Shown here in pieces: positions 24,132 through 32,947 of a stretch of 64,000 nt of DNA. This DNA is from Bacillus sp. FSL K6-3431. Lineage in GTDB: Bacteria > Bacillota > Bacilli > Bacillales > Bacillaceae_C. Position 1 is the first letter of the stretch, and every line of letters starts with the position of its first letter. The stretch lies in contig NZ_JBBOCT010000001.1 of NCBI RefSeq assembly GCF_038002605.1, positions 3,658,001-3,722,000 of the forward strand, given 5' to 3'. The position numbers and the translations under genes are program-made. Under the pieces are notes generated by a model. It did not search any database. It saw nothing but the letters and a program-made list of their open reading frames with translations, and was not told the DNA's origin.

Positions 24132-25166
24132 TTATACAATCGCAACTACGGATTCCCGCTCAACGATATGATGGGGCATATAAAAGACGCCATTTTCAGT
24201 TTGCGTTTTAGGTTCTTCTAATAATTTTATTAGATATTTGACACTTTCCGCGCCAATTTCCTCAAATGCTTGTGAAACGGTTGTTAATTTTGGCGTGACC
24301 ATATTTGAAATAGATAAATTATCAAAGCCTATTATGGAAATATCCTCTGGAACCCTTAATTTTTTATCATGTACACATCTCATGGCTCCAATGGCCATCT
24401 CATCTGTTGCAGCAAACACCGCAGATATATTTGTGTCATTTCTAGTTTCAAGTAATTGCTTCATTGCATTATAGCCGCCTTCATAGCGAATGTTATCTCC
24501 GTAAGCAATTTGATTCCTATTAAAAGTAAGATTATAGAAATCCATAGCGTTTTTAAATCCACTAAATCGAGGTTCGCCAACTAGTTTATCCTCACCTGGT
24601 GAGGAAGTAATCATTCCAATATTTTTATGTCCACGTGAAACCAAGTATGAAATGGCATCAAATGAAGCTTTTATATCATCTGTTTTAAACGAGGAAAACT
24701 TTGACTCTTTATGCTCACTAAGTGCTAATACAACTGGGATTCTTAATCGATTTATTACCTCTTCATACTCTTCGGTCATCATGCGACTGGATATAATAAT
24801 GCCGGATACGCCATGTTTTTTTAAAGAAACCATTCCATCCAAAATCCGTTCCTGTAATGGCCCTTCATGATCTAAATCGCGCAAAATGAGATCAATATTG
24901 GCATTTTTGGCTGTTCTACTAATCCCTCTATACAGTTCTCCAAAGTAGAAGGTAGTAATATCAGGAATCAATAAACCTAATGATACATTTTGTTTTTTTG
25001 AGCTTAAAGACCTTGCTTTTTCATTGGGGTAATAACCTAATTTACGGACACTTTTTAAGACCCGTTCCCTTGTTTCGGAATTTACCATGTCTGGATTATT
25101 TAAGACTCTAGATACTGTAGAAATGGAACATCCTGAGTCTTTGGCTACATCTTGTATTTTTACCAA
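24132..25166 (-). CDS. LacI-family transcriptional regulator
   Basis: A 344-residue repressor. Residues 3-24 form the helix-turn-helix (IQDVAKDSGCSISTVSRVLN), then a hinge helix (PNEKARSLSSKK), then a periplasmic-binding-like sensor domain (LGLLIPDITTFYFGEL, FAATDEMAIGAMRC, DISIIGFDNL). It probably senses a sugar. The start is TTG 25166 with AAGGTGATG upstream. It is divergent from a Gfo/Idh/MocA dehydrogenase gene, and two near-identical palindromic sites lie in the gap (25293-25312, 25446-25465), so autoregulation and control of the sugar genes are likely. The ligand is unknown. Confidence 0.88.
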   Translation of the reverse strand: MVKIQDVAKDSGCSISTVSRVLNNPDMVNSETRERVLKSVRKLGYYPNEKARSLSSKKQNVSLGLLIPDITTFYFGELYRGISRTAKNANIDLILRDLDHEGPLQERILDGMVSLKKHGVSGIIISSRMMTEEYEEVINRLRIPVVLALSEHKESKFSSFKTDDIKASFDAISYLVSRGHKNIGMITSSPGEDKLVGEPRFSGFKNAMDFYNLTFNRNQIAYGDNIRYEGGYNAMKQLLETRNDTNISAVFAATDEMAIGAMRCVHDKKLRVPEDISIIGFDNLSISNMVTPKLTTVSQAFEEIGAESVKYLIKLLEEPKTQTENGVFYMPHHIVERESVVAIV

Positions 25167-25292
25167 ATTATTTCATCACCTTAACTTTACTAAAATAGTA
25201 ATATTTAAAAAAACCTTTGTCAATAATGGCATTCCTTGGTTAAAAGAACTATTTTGCGGGGCGAATGTAGAAGGGTATTATGAATATTATTT

Positions 25293-25312
25293 TGAAATCG
25301 TTTTATGAAAAA
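25293..25312. promoter_or_regulatory. Candidate LacI-type operator 1
   Basis: TGAAATCGTTTTATGAAAAA. It differs from the site at 25446 at only two positions and has the central CG of LacI-family operators. It lies 127 bases upstream of the regulator's own start. Confidence 0.55.
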
Positions 25313-25376
25313 CACATAAGAGAATATCTTATTAAAGAATATATCATACATCTTATATAATGAAAAACTTGTAATA

Positions 25377-25427
25377 ATTAAAAAATTATTGCAATACGCA
25401 TTGACAGCAATAATTTTTTAATATAAT
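25377..25427 (+). promoter_or_regulatory. Promoter embedded in a perfect 16-bp inverted repeat
   Basis: ATTAAAAAATTATTGC (25377-25392) and GCAATAATTTTTTAAT (25407-25422) are exact inverted copies with a 14-base loop. The loop carries TTGACA (25401-25406) and TATAAT follows at 25422-25427, a 15-base spacer. It is the best promoter candidate for the sugar genes. Confidence 0.55.
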
Positions 25428-25445
25428 CTTTAAACATATTGTTTC

Positions 25446-25465
25446 TGAAAACGTTTTATGAAAAT
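25446..25465. promoter_or_regulatory. Candidate LacI-type operator 2
   Basis: TGAAAACGTTTTATGAAAAT, palindromic around CG, just downstream of the promoter at 25401-25427, where a repressor would block transcription. A weaker catabolite-type site, TAGAAAGCGGTTTAA, follows at 25537-25551. It could also be read as a CcpA cre site. Confidence 0.6.
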
Positions 25466-25670
25466 AAATAATTAATAAGTCAGTGGGTATTACTGTATCT
25501 ACTTCTAAAATGGAAAGGTTTTATTTTTTATGGAAATAGAAAGCGGTTTAATGATTGATGAGTTCCTTAAAAAGAAGAAATAGTATTAAGGTTTTGCGCT
25601 GTACAGGATTTGATTGTATTAAGGTTTGTAGAGTTTTTCACTTTTAATCTAATTGAAAAGAGGTATGAAA

Positions 25671-26777
25671 ATGTCAAATAGTAAAAAGGTAAGAGTTGGA
25701 GTTATTGGATGCGGAGGAATAGCCAATCAAAAGCATTTGCCATCTTTGGCTAAGTTAGTGGAAAAGGTAGAACTTACTGCATTTTGCGATATTTCGATAG
25801 AGAGAGCGGAGCAAGCAGCAAGACAGTATGGTAATGAGGAAGCGGCTGTTTACTCTGATTATAAGAAATTATTGGAAGATACATCTATTGATGTAGTTCA
25901 TGTCTGTACCCCAAATGTTTCACACTCTTTTATTACCATAGATGCACTTGAGTCTGGAAAGCATGTGATGTGTGAGAAACCCATGGCTATTAATTCAGAA
26001 GAAGCGAAAAGGATGCTTGATGCAGCAAATCGGACAGGCAAAAAGCTGACTATTGGTTATCAAAATAGATTCAGAGGAGATTCAATCTCTTTAAACCAGG
26101 CCTGTAAAGAAGGGGATTTGGGTGAAGTATACTTTGCGAAAGCGCATGCTATTCGAAGAAGAGGAGTGCCGACTTGGGGAGTCTTCATGGATAAAGAAAA
26201 GCAAGGTGGCGGTCCATTAATAGATATTGGCACACATGCGTTGGATCTTGCTTTATGGATGATGAATAATTACAAACCAAAACTGGTTGTTGGGTCCACA
26301 TACCAAAAGCTTACAGACAAAACAGAAGGAAATGTATTTGGTCCATGGAATCCCGAAGAATATAAGGTTGAGGATTCAGCATTTGGATATATAAAAATGG
26401 AAAATGGCGCTACTATCACGTTGGAAGCATCATGGGCGTTAAATATGCTCCATGAAAAAGAAGCACAAGTAACCCTATGTGGAACAGAGGCTGGAGCAGA
26501 AATGTTTGGTAACCCAGACAAAAATGAAGGGTTTGTTACTTACAATAGTACAAAATATGGTCAAAGAATTGAATCAGAAACAACACAAGCTTCTGGAATC
26601 GCTTATTTTGAAGGACAAGAACTTGATATGGGTTACCTTGAGGCCAAACAATGGATTGATGCGATTCTAAATGATGACGAACCATTGGTTAAGCCTGAAG
26701 AAGCATATGTAGTAACACAAATATTGGAAGCAATATATAAATCGGCTGAAACAGGAAAAGCGGTCGAATTAAATTAG
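25671..26777 (+). CDS. Gfo/Idh/MocA family sugar dehydrogenase
   Basis: A 368-residue NAD(P)-dependent oxidoreductase. The Rossmann fold begins RVGVIGCGGIANQKHL. The family signature is CEKPMA (about residue 97), with the catalytic Lys, and the second domain has GGGPLIDIGTHALDL with the conserved D and H. Such enzymes oxidise or reduce sugar hydroxyls, for example on inositols or glucosides. I start at ATG 25671, with AGAGG upstream, rather than 25653. It is followed by a transporter remnant and a sugar isomerase, so it belongs to a sugar-uptake operon, presumably controlled by the divergent LacI protein. Substrate unknown. Confidence 0.88.
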   Translation: MSNSKKVRVGVIGCGGIANQKHLPSLAKLVEKVELTAFCDISIERAEQAARQYGNEEAAVYSDYKKLLEDTSIDVVHVCTPNVSHSFITIDALESGKHVMCEKPMAINSEEAKRMLDAANRTGKKLTIGYQNRFRGDSISLNQACKEGDLGEVYFAKAHAIRRRGVPTWGVFMDKEKQGGGPLIDIGTHALDLALWMMNNYKPKLVVGSTYQKLTDKTEGNVFGPWNPEEYKVEDSAFGYIKMENGATITLEASWALNMLHEKEAQVTLCGTEAGAEMFGNPDKNEGFVTYNSTKYGQRIESETTQASGIAYFEGQELDMGYLEAKQWIDAILNDDEPLVKPEEAYVVTQILEAIYKSAETGKAVELN

Positions 26778-26859
26778 GAATTCATTTTCCTCTTCATGAT
26801 TCTTAATTTAAGTCTAATAGAGGAAACTGTTCAAATAAAATATAAATGGAGATTAAGAT

Positions 26860-27027
26860 ATGAATCCAACTACCGCAGTAGAAACAGAACAATATATGAA
26901 TACTACTGAACGATTAAGTATCAAAGAAAAGATCAGTTATGGTTTTTGGAGATTTAGCAGCGCGTTAAAAGATTTACAATCATATTTAAATGTAATGAAT
27001 CTAGGTTCGTATAATAACTTAAATTAG
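26860..27027 (+). pseudogene. Remnant of a GPH-type sugar transporter
   Basis: A 55-codon frame with a ribosome-like GGAG. It reads LSIKEKISYGFWRFSSA. Removing a single T (in the run at about 26943-26947) turns this into ISYGFGDLAA, the canonical start of glycoside-pentoside-hexuronide (GPH/MelB) permeases. The rest of the roughly 450-residue permease is gone; the following text (SYLNVMNLG) is a short echo of the next membrane segment. So this is probably the deleted and frameshifted transporter of the operon. Confidence 0.55.
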
Positions 27028-27061
27028 GAAGCTATAGAAAATTTGAAAGGAAGCGATTACT

Positions 27062-27931
27062 ATGACATTAAAAGTTGGTATTCAACTTTACTCTGTACGG
27101 CAAGCATTAAAAAAAGAACCATTCGAAACATTGGAGAAGGTGGCAGAGGCGGGCTATAAATATGTAGAAGCTGCAAACCATGATGCTTTAACTGATGATG
27201 GTGTCGGTTTTGGACTTTCGGCTAAAAAAATGAAGGAAGCTCTCGACAATTTGGGACTATCTATTGTTGGTTGCCATGTAAATCCTTTGAAATTGGATAG
27301 ACTTCCTGCTGTTTTGGATTATCATCAAGAATTAGGAAATAAACAAATTGGCTGTGATATCGAATTTTATCCTTATAAGGACATGGATTACTTGCTTCGT
27401 AGATGTGACCTATTTAATAAGGTAGGGGAAATGTGTAAAGAGCGAGGCATGCGCTACTATTACCATAACCATTATCAAGAGTTTCAAAAGTTTGGTGATC
27501 GGACGGTTTATGAAATTATTATGGAAAATACAGATCCTAATCTCGTATTCATAGAAATGGACACGTACTGGATTACACGTGCTGGGGAAGATCCATTAAA
27601 GCTGATTGAAAAATATAAAGATCGTCTTGTCCTTCTACATCAGAAGGATTTTCCAAAAGAGTCTCCACAACCGATAATTCTGTATGATGGTATCATTGAT
27701 CGAAATAAATCTATTACATATCCAATGTTTGAAGATACAAAAGATCCGCAATGTTTTACTGAGATTGGAACTGGAATCCTTCCTATTCAAGATATTATTG
27801 ACACTGCACTGACAGCACCGCATTTGGATTATATTATTTTGGAACAAGATCATACGAAACTAGATGAAATTGATTCGATAAAGGCTAGCATGAAAGCCTT
27901 TCAAAAATATTCCGGAATAGAATGGGATTAA
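27062..27931 (+). CDS. Sugar phosphate isomerase/epimerase (xylose-isomerase-like TIM barrel)
   Basis: A 289-residue TIM-barrel protein of the AP-endonuclease-2/xylose-isomerase-like superfamily. It starts LKVGIQLYSVRQALKKEP, with YYHNHYQEF (metal-binding H near residue 137), FIEMDTYWITRAGEDP (E and D), LLHQKDF and ILEQDH following in the order typical of such enzymes. These isomerise or epimerise sugars or keto-inositols using a divalent metal. AAGGAAG serves as ribosome site. It is the last gene of the operon that starts with the Gfo/Idh/MocA gene. Substrate unknown. Confidence 0.85.
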   Translation: MTLKVGIQLYSVRQALKKEPFETLEKVAEAGYKYVEAANHDALTDDGVGFGLSAKKMKEALDNLGLSIVGCHVNPLKLDRLPAVLDYHQELGNKQIGCDIEFYPYKDMDYLLRRCDLFNKVGEMCKERGMRYYYHNHYQEFQKFGDRTVYEIIMENTDPNLVFIEMDTYWITRAGEDPLKLIEKYKDRLVLLHQKDFPKESPQPIILYDGIIDRNKSITYPMFEDTKDPQCFTEIGTGILPIQDIIDTALTAPHLDYIILEQDHTKLDEIDSIKASMKAFQKYSGIEWD

Positions 27932-28288
27932 AGGTAGGATAATTATCAAGATATCAAGTAGATGTCTTGACGCATTTTAAAGTGACTTATATTCCTTACG
28001 AGTGGCTCGTAAAGTCGGTCGAATAGTTGTTTCTATTTCTTTATTTATAGTTACAATTTACTATAATTTCCTTTTGAAATTTTAATAGTATTTAATTCTT
28101 TGCTTTTGGCTCATTCGTGAGAAACCTTTGTTTCTTATCAATGGGCCTAAAGTCGTTTCATCAAAGTTAAAATCGGTATAAGAACAAGGTAATATTACCA
28201 GTATGTATTTTCTGAAAACTTAAGTATACTGATATGATAATAATAATTATGTGTGGTGTATAAGGATAAAAAAATTGGAGGCGATTTT
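27932..28288. other. Intergenic stretch with one long hairpin
   Basis: No gene. GGCTCATTCGTGAGAAAC (28108-28125) pairs imperfectly with GTTTCTTATCAATGGGCC (28130-28147) around CTTT, a long stem without a T-run. It may be the 3' end of the sugar operon or an unknown structured leader for the histidine kinase gene. Confidence 0.5.
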
Positions 28289-29719
28289 TTGTTGAAAAAT
28301 ACTGGTTTATCTGGGGTTAGCCTGTTTCACGAGATTGAATTGTTCAAGACGTTTATTAATGGATCTGTTGATTTATTTTCCAGTCATTCATCAGATGGCC
28401 GATTTGTATATGCTTCTCCAGCCTCCCAGTCACTACTTGGTTTTGAATCAAACGAATTACTAGGTGTTTCTGTTTATGACCTATGTCATCCAGAGGATCG
28501 GAGTAAAATAGAAAGCTTGTATGATAGAAGTCATACTCAAACGAAGCGCGTTTTTTATCGAATTCGTCGAAAAGAAGGTGATTACCTTTGGTTTGAAACA
28601 ACATGTACCAATAAGGAGGATCCTGAAGGTATTCTCTGTATATCAAGAGATGTAACTGCTTACAAGATGACGGAAAAAGAATTGAAAGAAAATGGGGAAA
28701 GATATCAGTTATTAGTAGAGAACTTCCAGGATACAGTAGGTATTGTCACCATAGACGGAATTTTGATTCACATGAATAATACTGGTAGGAAATTATTCGG
28801 CATCACAGATAAGGAAGAGATGATTGGAAAGTGTTTATTTGACTACATTTATGAGCAAGAGATGGCTAAAAAACATATCCTTTCATCTGTTAGTGAAACA
28901 TCGATGGAGTGTACCATTTTACGAAGCGATCGCCAACAGAGGTATGTTGAAGTCCAATTTATTCCAACTGTTTATAAGGACCGAAAAACATATCAAGTGA
29001 TCATAAGGGATATAACAGAGCGCAAAAAAACGGAATATATGATGCAAAGGGCAGAACAACTACATGTTGTCGGTCAATTAGCTGCTGGCGTTGCTCATGA
29101 AATTCGAAATCCATTAACATCTATTAAAGGTTTTACACAATTATTCATACAAGAAGAGCCAAATAAATACTTTGATTTAGTCATGCAAGAAATTGAGAGA
29201 GTCGAAGAAATAATAAGTGATTTGCTACTTTTGGCGAAACCGCAAATATCCACATTTGAAAAAGTAGATATGCGAAAGATCCTTAAGGATGCGATTAAGC
29301 TATTTCACTCCGAATCTTTACTTCATAATATTGAAATCAACCAAGACATCCACCTAAACGATCCAATTATTAAAGGGGAAGCCAATAAATTAAAGCAGGT
29401 CTACATTAATTTAATAAAGAACGCAATTGAAGCAATGCCAGATGGCGGTAAAATCTTCATCAGGGCAAATCAACTGAACGAAAATATGCTAATTACTCAA
29501 GTGGTTGACGAAGGAATAGGGATTCCGTCAGATCAGATAAAAAAGTTAGAAGAACCTTTTTATAGTACAAAAGAAAAGGGGACAGGCTTGGGTTTAATGA
29601 TTTCCAATCAAATTATCAAAAACCATAAAGGAACTTTTAAAATTGAGAGTAAGGAATATGAAGGAACGACCATTACGATTCAACTTCCTACATACTTTGA
29701 AGCCAAGAAAAATGAATAG
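28289..29719 (+). CDS. PAS-domain sensor histidine kinase (sporulation-kinase type)
   Basis: A 476-residue soluble histidine kinase. Two PAS domains are visible (about residues 25-125, SSDGRFVYASPASQSLLG; and about 140-245, VTIDGILIHMNNTGRKLFG), then HisKA with VAHEIRNPLTSIKGF (phosphorylated H270) and the ATPase domain with NLIKNAIEAM (N box), DEGIGIP (G1), EEPFYSTKEKGTGLGL (F/G2). No membrane segment. This is the layout of Bacillus KinA/KinE-like kinases that feed the Spo0 phosphorelay. Start TTG at 28289 after GGAGG; TTG 28292 is also possible. No response regulator is adjacent, which fits an orphan phosphorelay kinase. The role is inferred. Confidence 0.88.
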   Translation: MLKNTGLSGVSLFHEIELFKTFINGSVDLFSSHSSDGRFVYASPASQSLLGFESNELLGVSVYDLCHPEDRSKIESLYDRSHTQTKRVFYRIRRKEGDYLWFETTCTNKEDPEGILCISRDVTAYKMTEKELKENGERYQLLVENFQDTVGIVTIDGILIHMNNTGRKLFGITDKEEMIGKCLFDYIYEQEMAKKHILSSVSETSMECTILRSDRQQRYVEVQFIPTVYKDRKTYQVIIRDITERKKTEYMMQRAEQLHVVGQLAAGVAHEIRNPLTSIKGFTQLFIQEEPNKYFDLVMQEIERVEEIISDLLLLAKPQISTFEKVDMRKILKDAIKLFHSESLLHNIEINQDIHLNDPIIKGEANKLKQVYINLIKNAIEAMPDGGKIFIRANQLNENMLITQVVDEGIGIPSDQIKKLEEPFYSTKEKGTGLGLMISNQIIKNHKGTFKIESKEYEGTTITIQLPTYFEAKKNE

Positions 29720-30046
29720 CTTTTAGATGGAAAATCAGCAAAGAGATAAAGATGTCCGTAGGCATTCCTTCGGTTCACTTCCTCTTGCACTTGTAATGTT
29801 GGTAGGATTTATTGGTTCTTTCGAATTTCACGAGTCTAACGCGTTAAGGATTACAAGCGTACTAAGGAAGAGTGTACATACTCATATTTCGGTCAGTTGC
29901 TTTTGTGAGGGGGTAAGCATATGCAAATGGATCTGCTTATCAGCAATTAACACGATGTAAGTGATGAATCTGGAAGTAAATAATGTTATTGGATATGTAG
30001 GAGGAGAAATAAGTGTGCATGTCAACGAAATTTAGCTGTTATTAGC
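29720..30046. other. Gene-free stretch after the kinase
   Basis: A 77-codon frame at 29727-29960 lacks a ribosome site and any family match and is probably not a gene. AGGAGG occurs at 30000-30006 without a usable frame after it. No clear terminator for the kinase. Confidence 0.4.
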
Positions 30047-31279
30047 CTAAAGAAAATTCCTTGCTACTTTAAATAAAAGAGACACCCAAAAGTTGTCAGG
30101 TGTCTTTACTATCCATTTGTATATGACTTTTACTTTTTCAACCGCTACCTTTGCTCGCTCACGTGCGGTATCGACTGTTTCGGCCGTGTTTAAAACGACG
30201 CCCATGCGACGGCTGACTTTTGTTTCTGGTTTGCCAAATATTCGTACCTGTGTTTTGGCAATGAGGAGACTATCAGCTACTCCGGAAATTTCATATGAAC
30301 TACTTTGTTCCCATGTTTTAATTGTTCGGCTCACACCTGGAGTGATAAGTTTGATCTCTGGGATTGGATACCCTAGAATAGCCCTAATGTGGATAGCGAA
30401 CTCTGAAAGATCTTGGGTGGCAAGTGTTACCATACCTGTATCATGTGGTCTGGGGGATACTTCGCTAAAGTAAACGCCTTGTTTAGTCAGAAAGAGCTCT
30501 ACACCAAATAAGCCCCAGCCACCAAGTGCATCGGTTATTTTCTTAGCTATTTCTTCTGCTTCATGGACCTGTTCTTTCGTCATCTCATGAGGTTGCCATG
30601 ATTCAATATAGTCACCGTTTTCTTGTATATGTCCGATCGGTGCGCAATAACTTGTGCCAGAAATGGATCTTACTGTGAGCAGGGTAATTTCAGAATCAAA
30701 ATGGATAAATTCTTCGACAATTACACGCGCTTTTTTCGTCCGTCCGCCCTCATGTGCTTCATTCCATGAATGTTCAATTTCATCTATTGATCGGCATACA
30801 CTTTGTCCTTTTCCAGATGAACTCATAATCGGTTTAATCACGCAGGGGAGACCAATGATGTCAACCGCTGCCTTTAATTCTTCTAGCGTATCAGCGAAAG
30901 CATATTTCGCAGTTGGGATTCTGAGCTTTTCACTGGCTAGCCGTCTGATCCCTTCACGGTTCATTGTTAAATAAGTTGCTTTTGCGCTTGGAATAACGGT
31001 AAACCCTTCCTTTTCCAGTTCAATTAACGTTTCGGTCGCAATTGCTTCAATTTCTGGAATAATAAAATCGGGTTGTTCTTTCTCAATGATGCTGCGAAGT
31101 GCTGGCCCATCAAGCATATCAATCACATAAGATTGGTGTGCAACTTGCATTGCGGGTGCATGCTCATATCGATCGACAGCAACTGTTTTTACGCCTAAAC
31201 GCTGTGCTTCAATAACCACTTCTTTTCCCAGTTCACCTGAGCCTAACAACATGATTTTCTTCGTCTGCAAACCGCTCAA
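30047..31279 (-). CDS. purT: Formate-dependent phosphoribosylglycinamide formyltransferase, with C-terminal extension
   Basis: A 410-residue ATP-grasp enzyme. PurT makes formyl-GAR from GAR, formate and ATP in purine synthesis. The N-terminal GSGELGKEV, the ATP loop [10 protein letters not shown] and [17 protein letters not shown] text ([15 protein letters not shown]) are typical. I start at TTG 31279, since AAGGGG is 8 bases upstream; the GTG at 31288 abuts that site. The family length is reached at VIYK (about residue 388). The remaining 22 codons (30047-30115) run through a hairpin, AGACACC/GGGTGTCT, that looks like the gene's own terminator. The codon after VIYK is TGG, one base from TAG, so a stop-loss mutation is likely. 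Confidence 0.92.
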   Translation of the reverse strand: MSGLQTKKIMLLGSGELGKEVVIEAQRLGVKTVAVDRYEHAPAMQVAHQSYVIDMLDGPALRSIIEKEQPDFIIPEIEAIATETLIELEKEGFTVIPSAKATYLTMNREGIRRLASEKLRIPTAKYAFADTLEELKAAVDIIGLPCVIKPIMSSSGKGQSVCRSIDEIEHSWNEAHEGGRTKKARVIVEEFIHFDSEITLLTVRSISGTSYCAPIGHIQENGDYIESWQPHEMTKEQVHEAEEIAKKITDALGGWGLFGVELFLTKQGVYFSEVSPRPHDTGMVTLATQDLSEFAIHIRAILGYPIPEIKLITPGVSRTIKTWEQSSSYEISGVADSLLIAKTQVRIFGKPETKVSRRMGVVLNTAETVDTARERAKVAVEKVKVIYKWIVKTPDNFWVSLLFKVARNFL

Positions 31280-31422
31280 AACGAACACCCCTTAATATAC
31301 GTGTTTTATTCATAATAACGTACAGTAATTCGTTGTTCAAGTCGACTTGAGAATTAAAAGCGAACTATATCATCTTTTAATATATGTTTAATTCGTCTTA
31401 TTCTTAAATGCGTTGGAATAAA

Positions 31423-31455
31423 AAGGACTATTTGCATGTGAAGCAAATAGTCCTT
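31423..31455 (-). terminator. Terminator of mhqD
   Basis: AAGGACTATTTGC (31423-31435) pairs perfectly with GCAAATAGTCCTT (31443-31455); the minus strand continues with TTTT. Confidence 0.85.
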
Positions 31456-31460
31456 CTACC

Positions 31461-32063
31461 TTAATTATCCTTAAACCATGCTGCAGCTTTCTCGATCTCA
31501 CCAATAGTCAATTGATGGCCGTGGTGTTCCCAGTGAAGCTGAACTTCAGCACCAGCAAATTCAAGTAGTTTCTTTAGATCTTCTGATTCTTCTGGTGGGC
31601 ACATTGGATCGTTTTTTCCAGCGCCGATAAATACAGATGTTCCTTTTAAGTCAGGCAGATCGATTCCACGTCTTGGCACCATGGGGTGAAAAAGAATTGC
31701 ACTTTTAAGGCTATCTTGAAAATGGAATAAAAGACTGCCGGCAATATTTGCACCGTTCGAGTATCCAACAGCGATCACATTGCCTCTATCAAATTGATAT
31801 TCTTGCGCACTTTCATCCAAAAATTGTTTTAATTCTTCTGTACGGAAAATCAAGTCTTGCTCATCGAATACACCTTCTGCCAACCTGCGGAAAAAACGAG
31901 GCATGCCGGATTCAAGTACATTTCCTCTTACACTCAATAGGGAAGAGTGTGTGGATATCATTTTGCCGATTCCAAGTAAATCCTGTTCTGTCCCACCTGT
32001 TCCGTGAAGAAGAAGTAGGGTAGGGGCGTTTGGATCTTTTCCCTGTTGAAAAATATGCTTCAA
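31461..32063 (-). CDS. mhqD: Phospholipase/carboxylesterase family hydrolase
   Basis: A 200-residue alpha/beta hydrolase, strongly like Bacillus MhqD. The oxyanion region is LLLLHGTGG, the nucleophile elbow GYSNG (serine near residue 105), and the acid and histidine are in GKNDPMCP and HGHQLT. The start is TTG 32063, six bases after GGAGGG. In B. subtilis mhqD lies in the mhqNOD operon, which is repressed by MhqR and induced by quinones and catechol. Here it follows mhqO in the same direction, but 885 bases of repeat and fossil transposase lie between, so joint transcription may be broken. Role: detoxification of quinone-like electrophiles (known for the family; exact reaction unknown). Confidence 0.88.
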   Translation of the reverse strand: MKHIFQQGKDPNAPTLLLLHGTGGTEQDLLGIGKMISTHSSLLSVRGNVLESGMPRFFRRLAEGVFDEQDLIFRTEELKQFLDESAQEYQFDRGNVIAVGYSNGANIAGSLLFHFQDSLKSAILFHPMVPRRGIDLPDLKGTSVFIGAGKNDPMCPPEESEDLKKLLEFAGAEVQLHWEHHGHQLTIGEIEKAAAWFKDN

Positions 32064-32226
32064 AGTGTAACCCTCCAATTATTATTATAGACTCTCGGCA
32101 TTCACCAAGCCGGATGGTACTAGACTTTCTGTGCCGTTTTTTCATGTCTCCTCCTACTTTTAATAGGGGGATAGTTCACTTTTTATTAGTAGAATTACTC
32201 TACATACAGCGTGTCTTCCGACCACC

Positions 32227-32396
32227 GTTGATTTCCGTTCCAGGCGGGGCGTGCGGTGAGTCGCCTCAGGCCAACAGGATGTTGGTCACGAAGCCGTTGC
32301 CACACGATGTGGCGACGGCTTCGTTCCGTAATAGCTCTTGCGGTCTCACCTGTCACGCTGATCCCCCAGGAGTCGCCACCTTCCACTCCAATCAAC
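32227..32396 (-). repeat. Dispersed repeat, family B copy 2, carrying a hairpin module
   Basis: A 170-bp copy in the opposite orientation to 22735-22863, again bounded by GTTGATT and AATCAAC. It shares GGAGTCGCC-type and CACCTGTCACG parts with copy 1. It has an extra inner module at 32265-32328: CCAAC-AGGAT-GTTGG, then a 14-bp stem GAAGCCGTTGCCAC / GTGGCGACGGCTTC with loop ACGAT. The module recurs at 34191-34248. Confidence 0.75.
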
Positions 32397-32433
32397 TGTC
32401 TTTACATGATATCCACCAGCGACAGTCGATACG

Positions 32434-32777
32434 ATTTCCCGTTGTATCCAAGACTTCAACCTGCTTCCCGCCATGATTCTATCAGCCTGTTGCCAGCGCT
32501 ATTGAATTTTCACAACGTACTACCTTGGGGACAATTGGCAAAATGCTTTTGGATACTGCACACGATGCTGAACCCATTTATGAATTGAATTGCTGAATCT
32601 CTACCAGATCGACCTTTCATCGATGTAAATGTCCGAACCAAGAAAAATTTCTGCACGGAAAGTGATATACAAATCTCTCCCGAGGGAATCCCGATTTGTC
32701 CCGCGAGCTTGAAAATGAAATCAAATGGGTACGACAAATCCCAAAACAGGCAAAGCGGAAATCAACCACGCACTACT
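32434..32777 (+). mobile_element. Degenerate transposase fragment (DDE type, IS1182-like)
   Basis: Three consecutive reading frames together give transposase-like text: LYPRLQPASRHDSISLLPAL, then (shift near 32525) GTIGKMLLDTAHDAEPIYEL, then (shift near 32594) FIDVNVRTKKN and SPEGIPICPASLKMKSNGYD. The string D-T-A-H-D-A, the FIDVNxR and the PEGxPICPxxxKM patterns are typical of IS1182-like DDE transposases. At least two frameshifts, and both ends are missing, so it is inactive. It lies next to repeat B copy 2. Confidence 0.8.
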
Positions 32778-32947
32778 TGGTAAAGCAACAATTTTTTCAA
32801 GAACAGCCTTTTTAAAAAAATAGTGACGCTTCTTTGACATGTCTCTTTTTTAAAAAATTTGAAAATGAATACCAAATATTCAATAAAGTTTAATTCCCAG
32901 TATGTTTTTGGAAATTCGGCAGATTTACGTCTCGAAATTCCGAGAGT

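Noticed and set aside
29727..29960. 77-codon plus-strand frame after the histidine kinase gene
   Set aside because: No ribosome site and no recognisable domain; composition like non-coding sequence.
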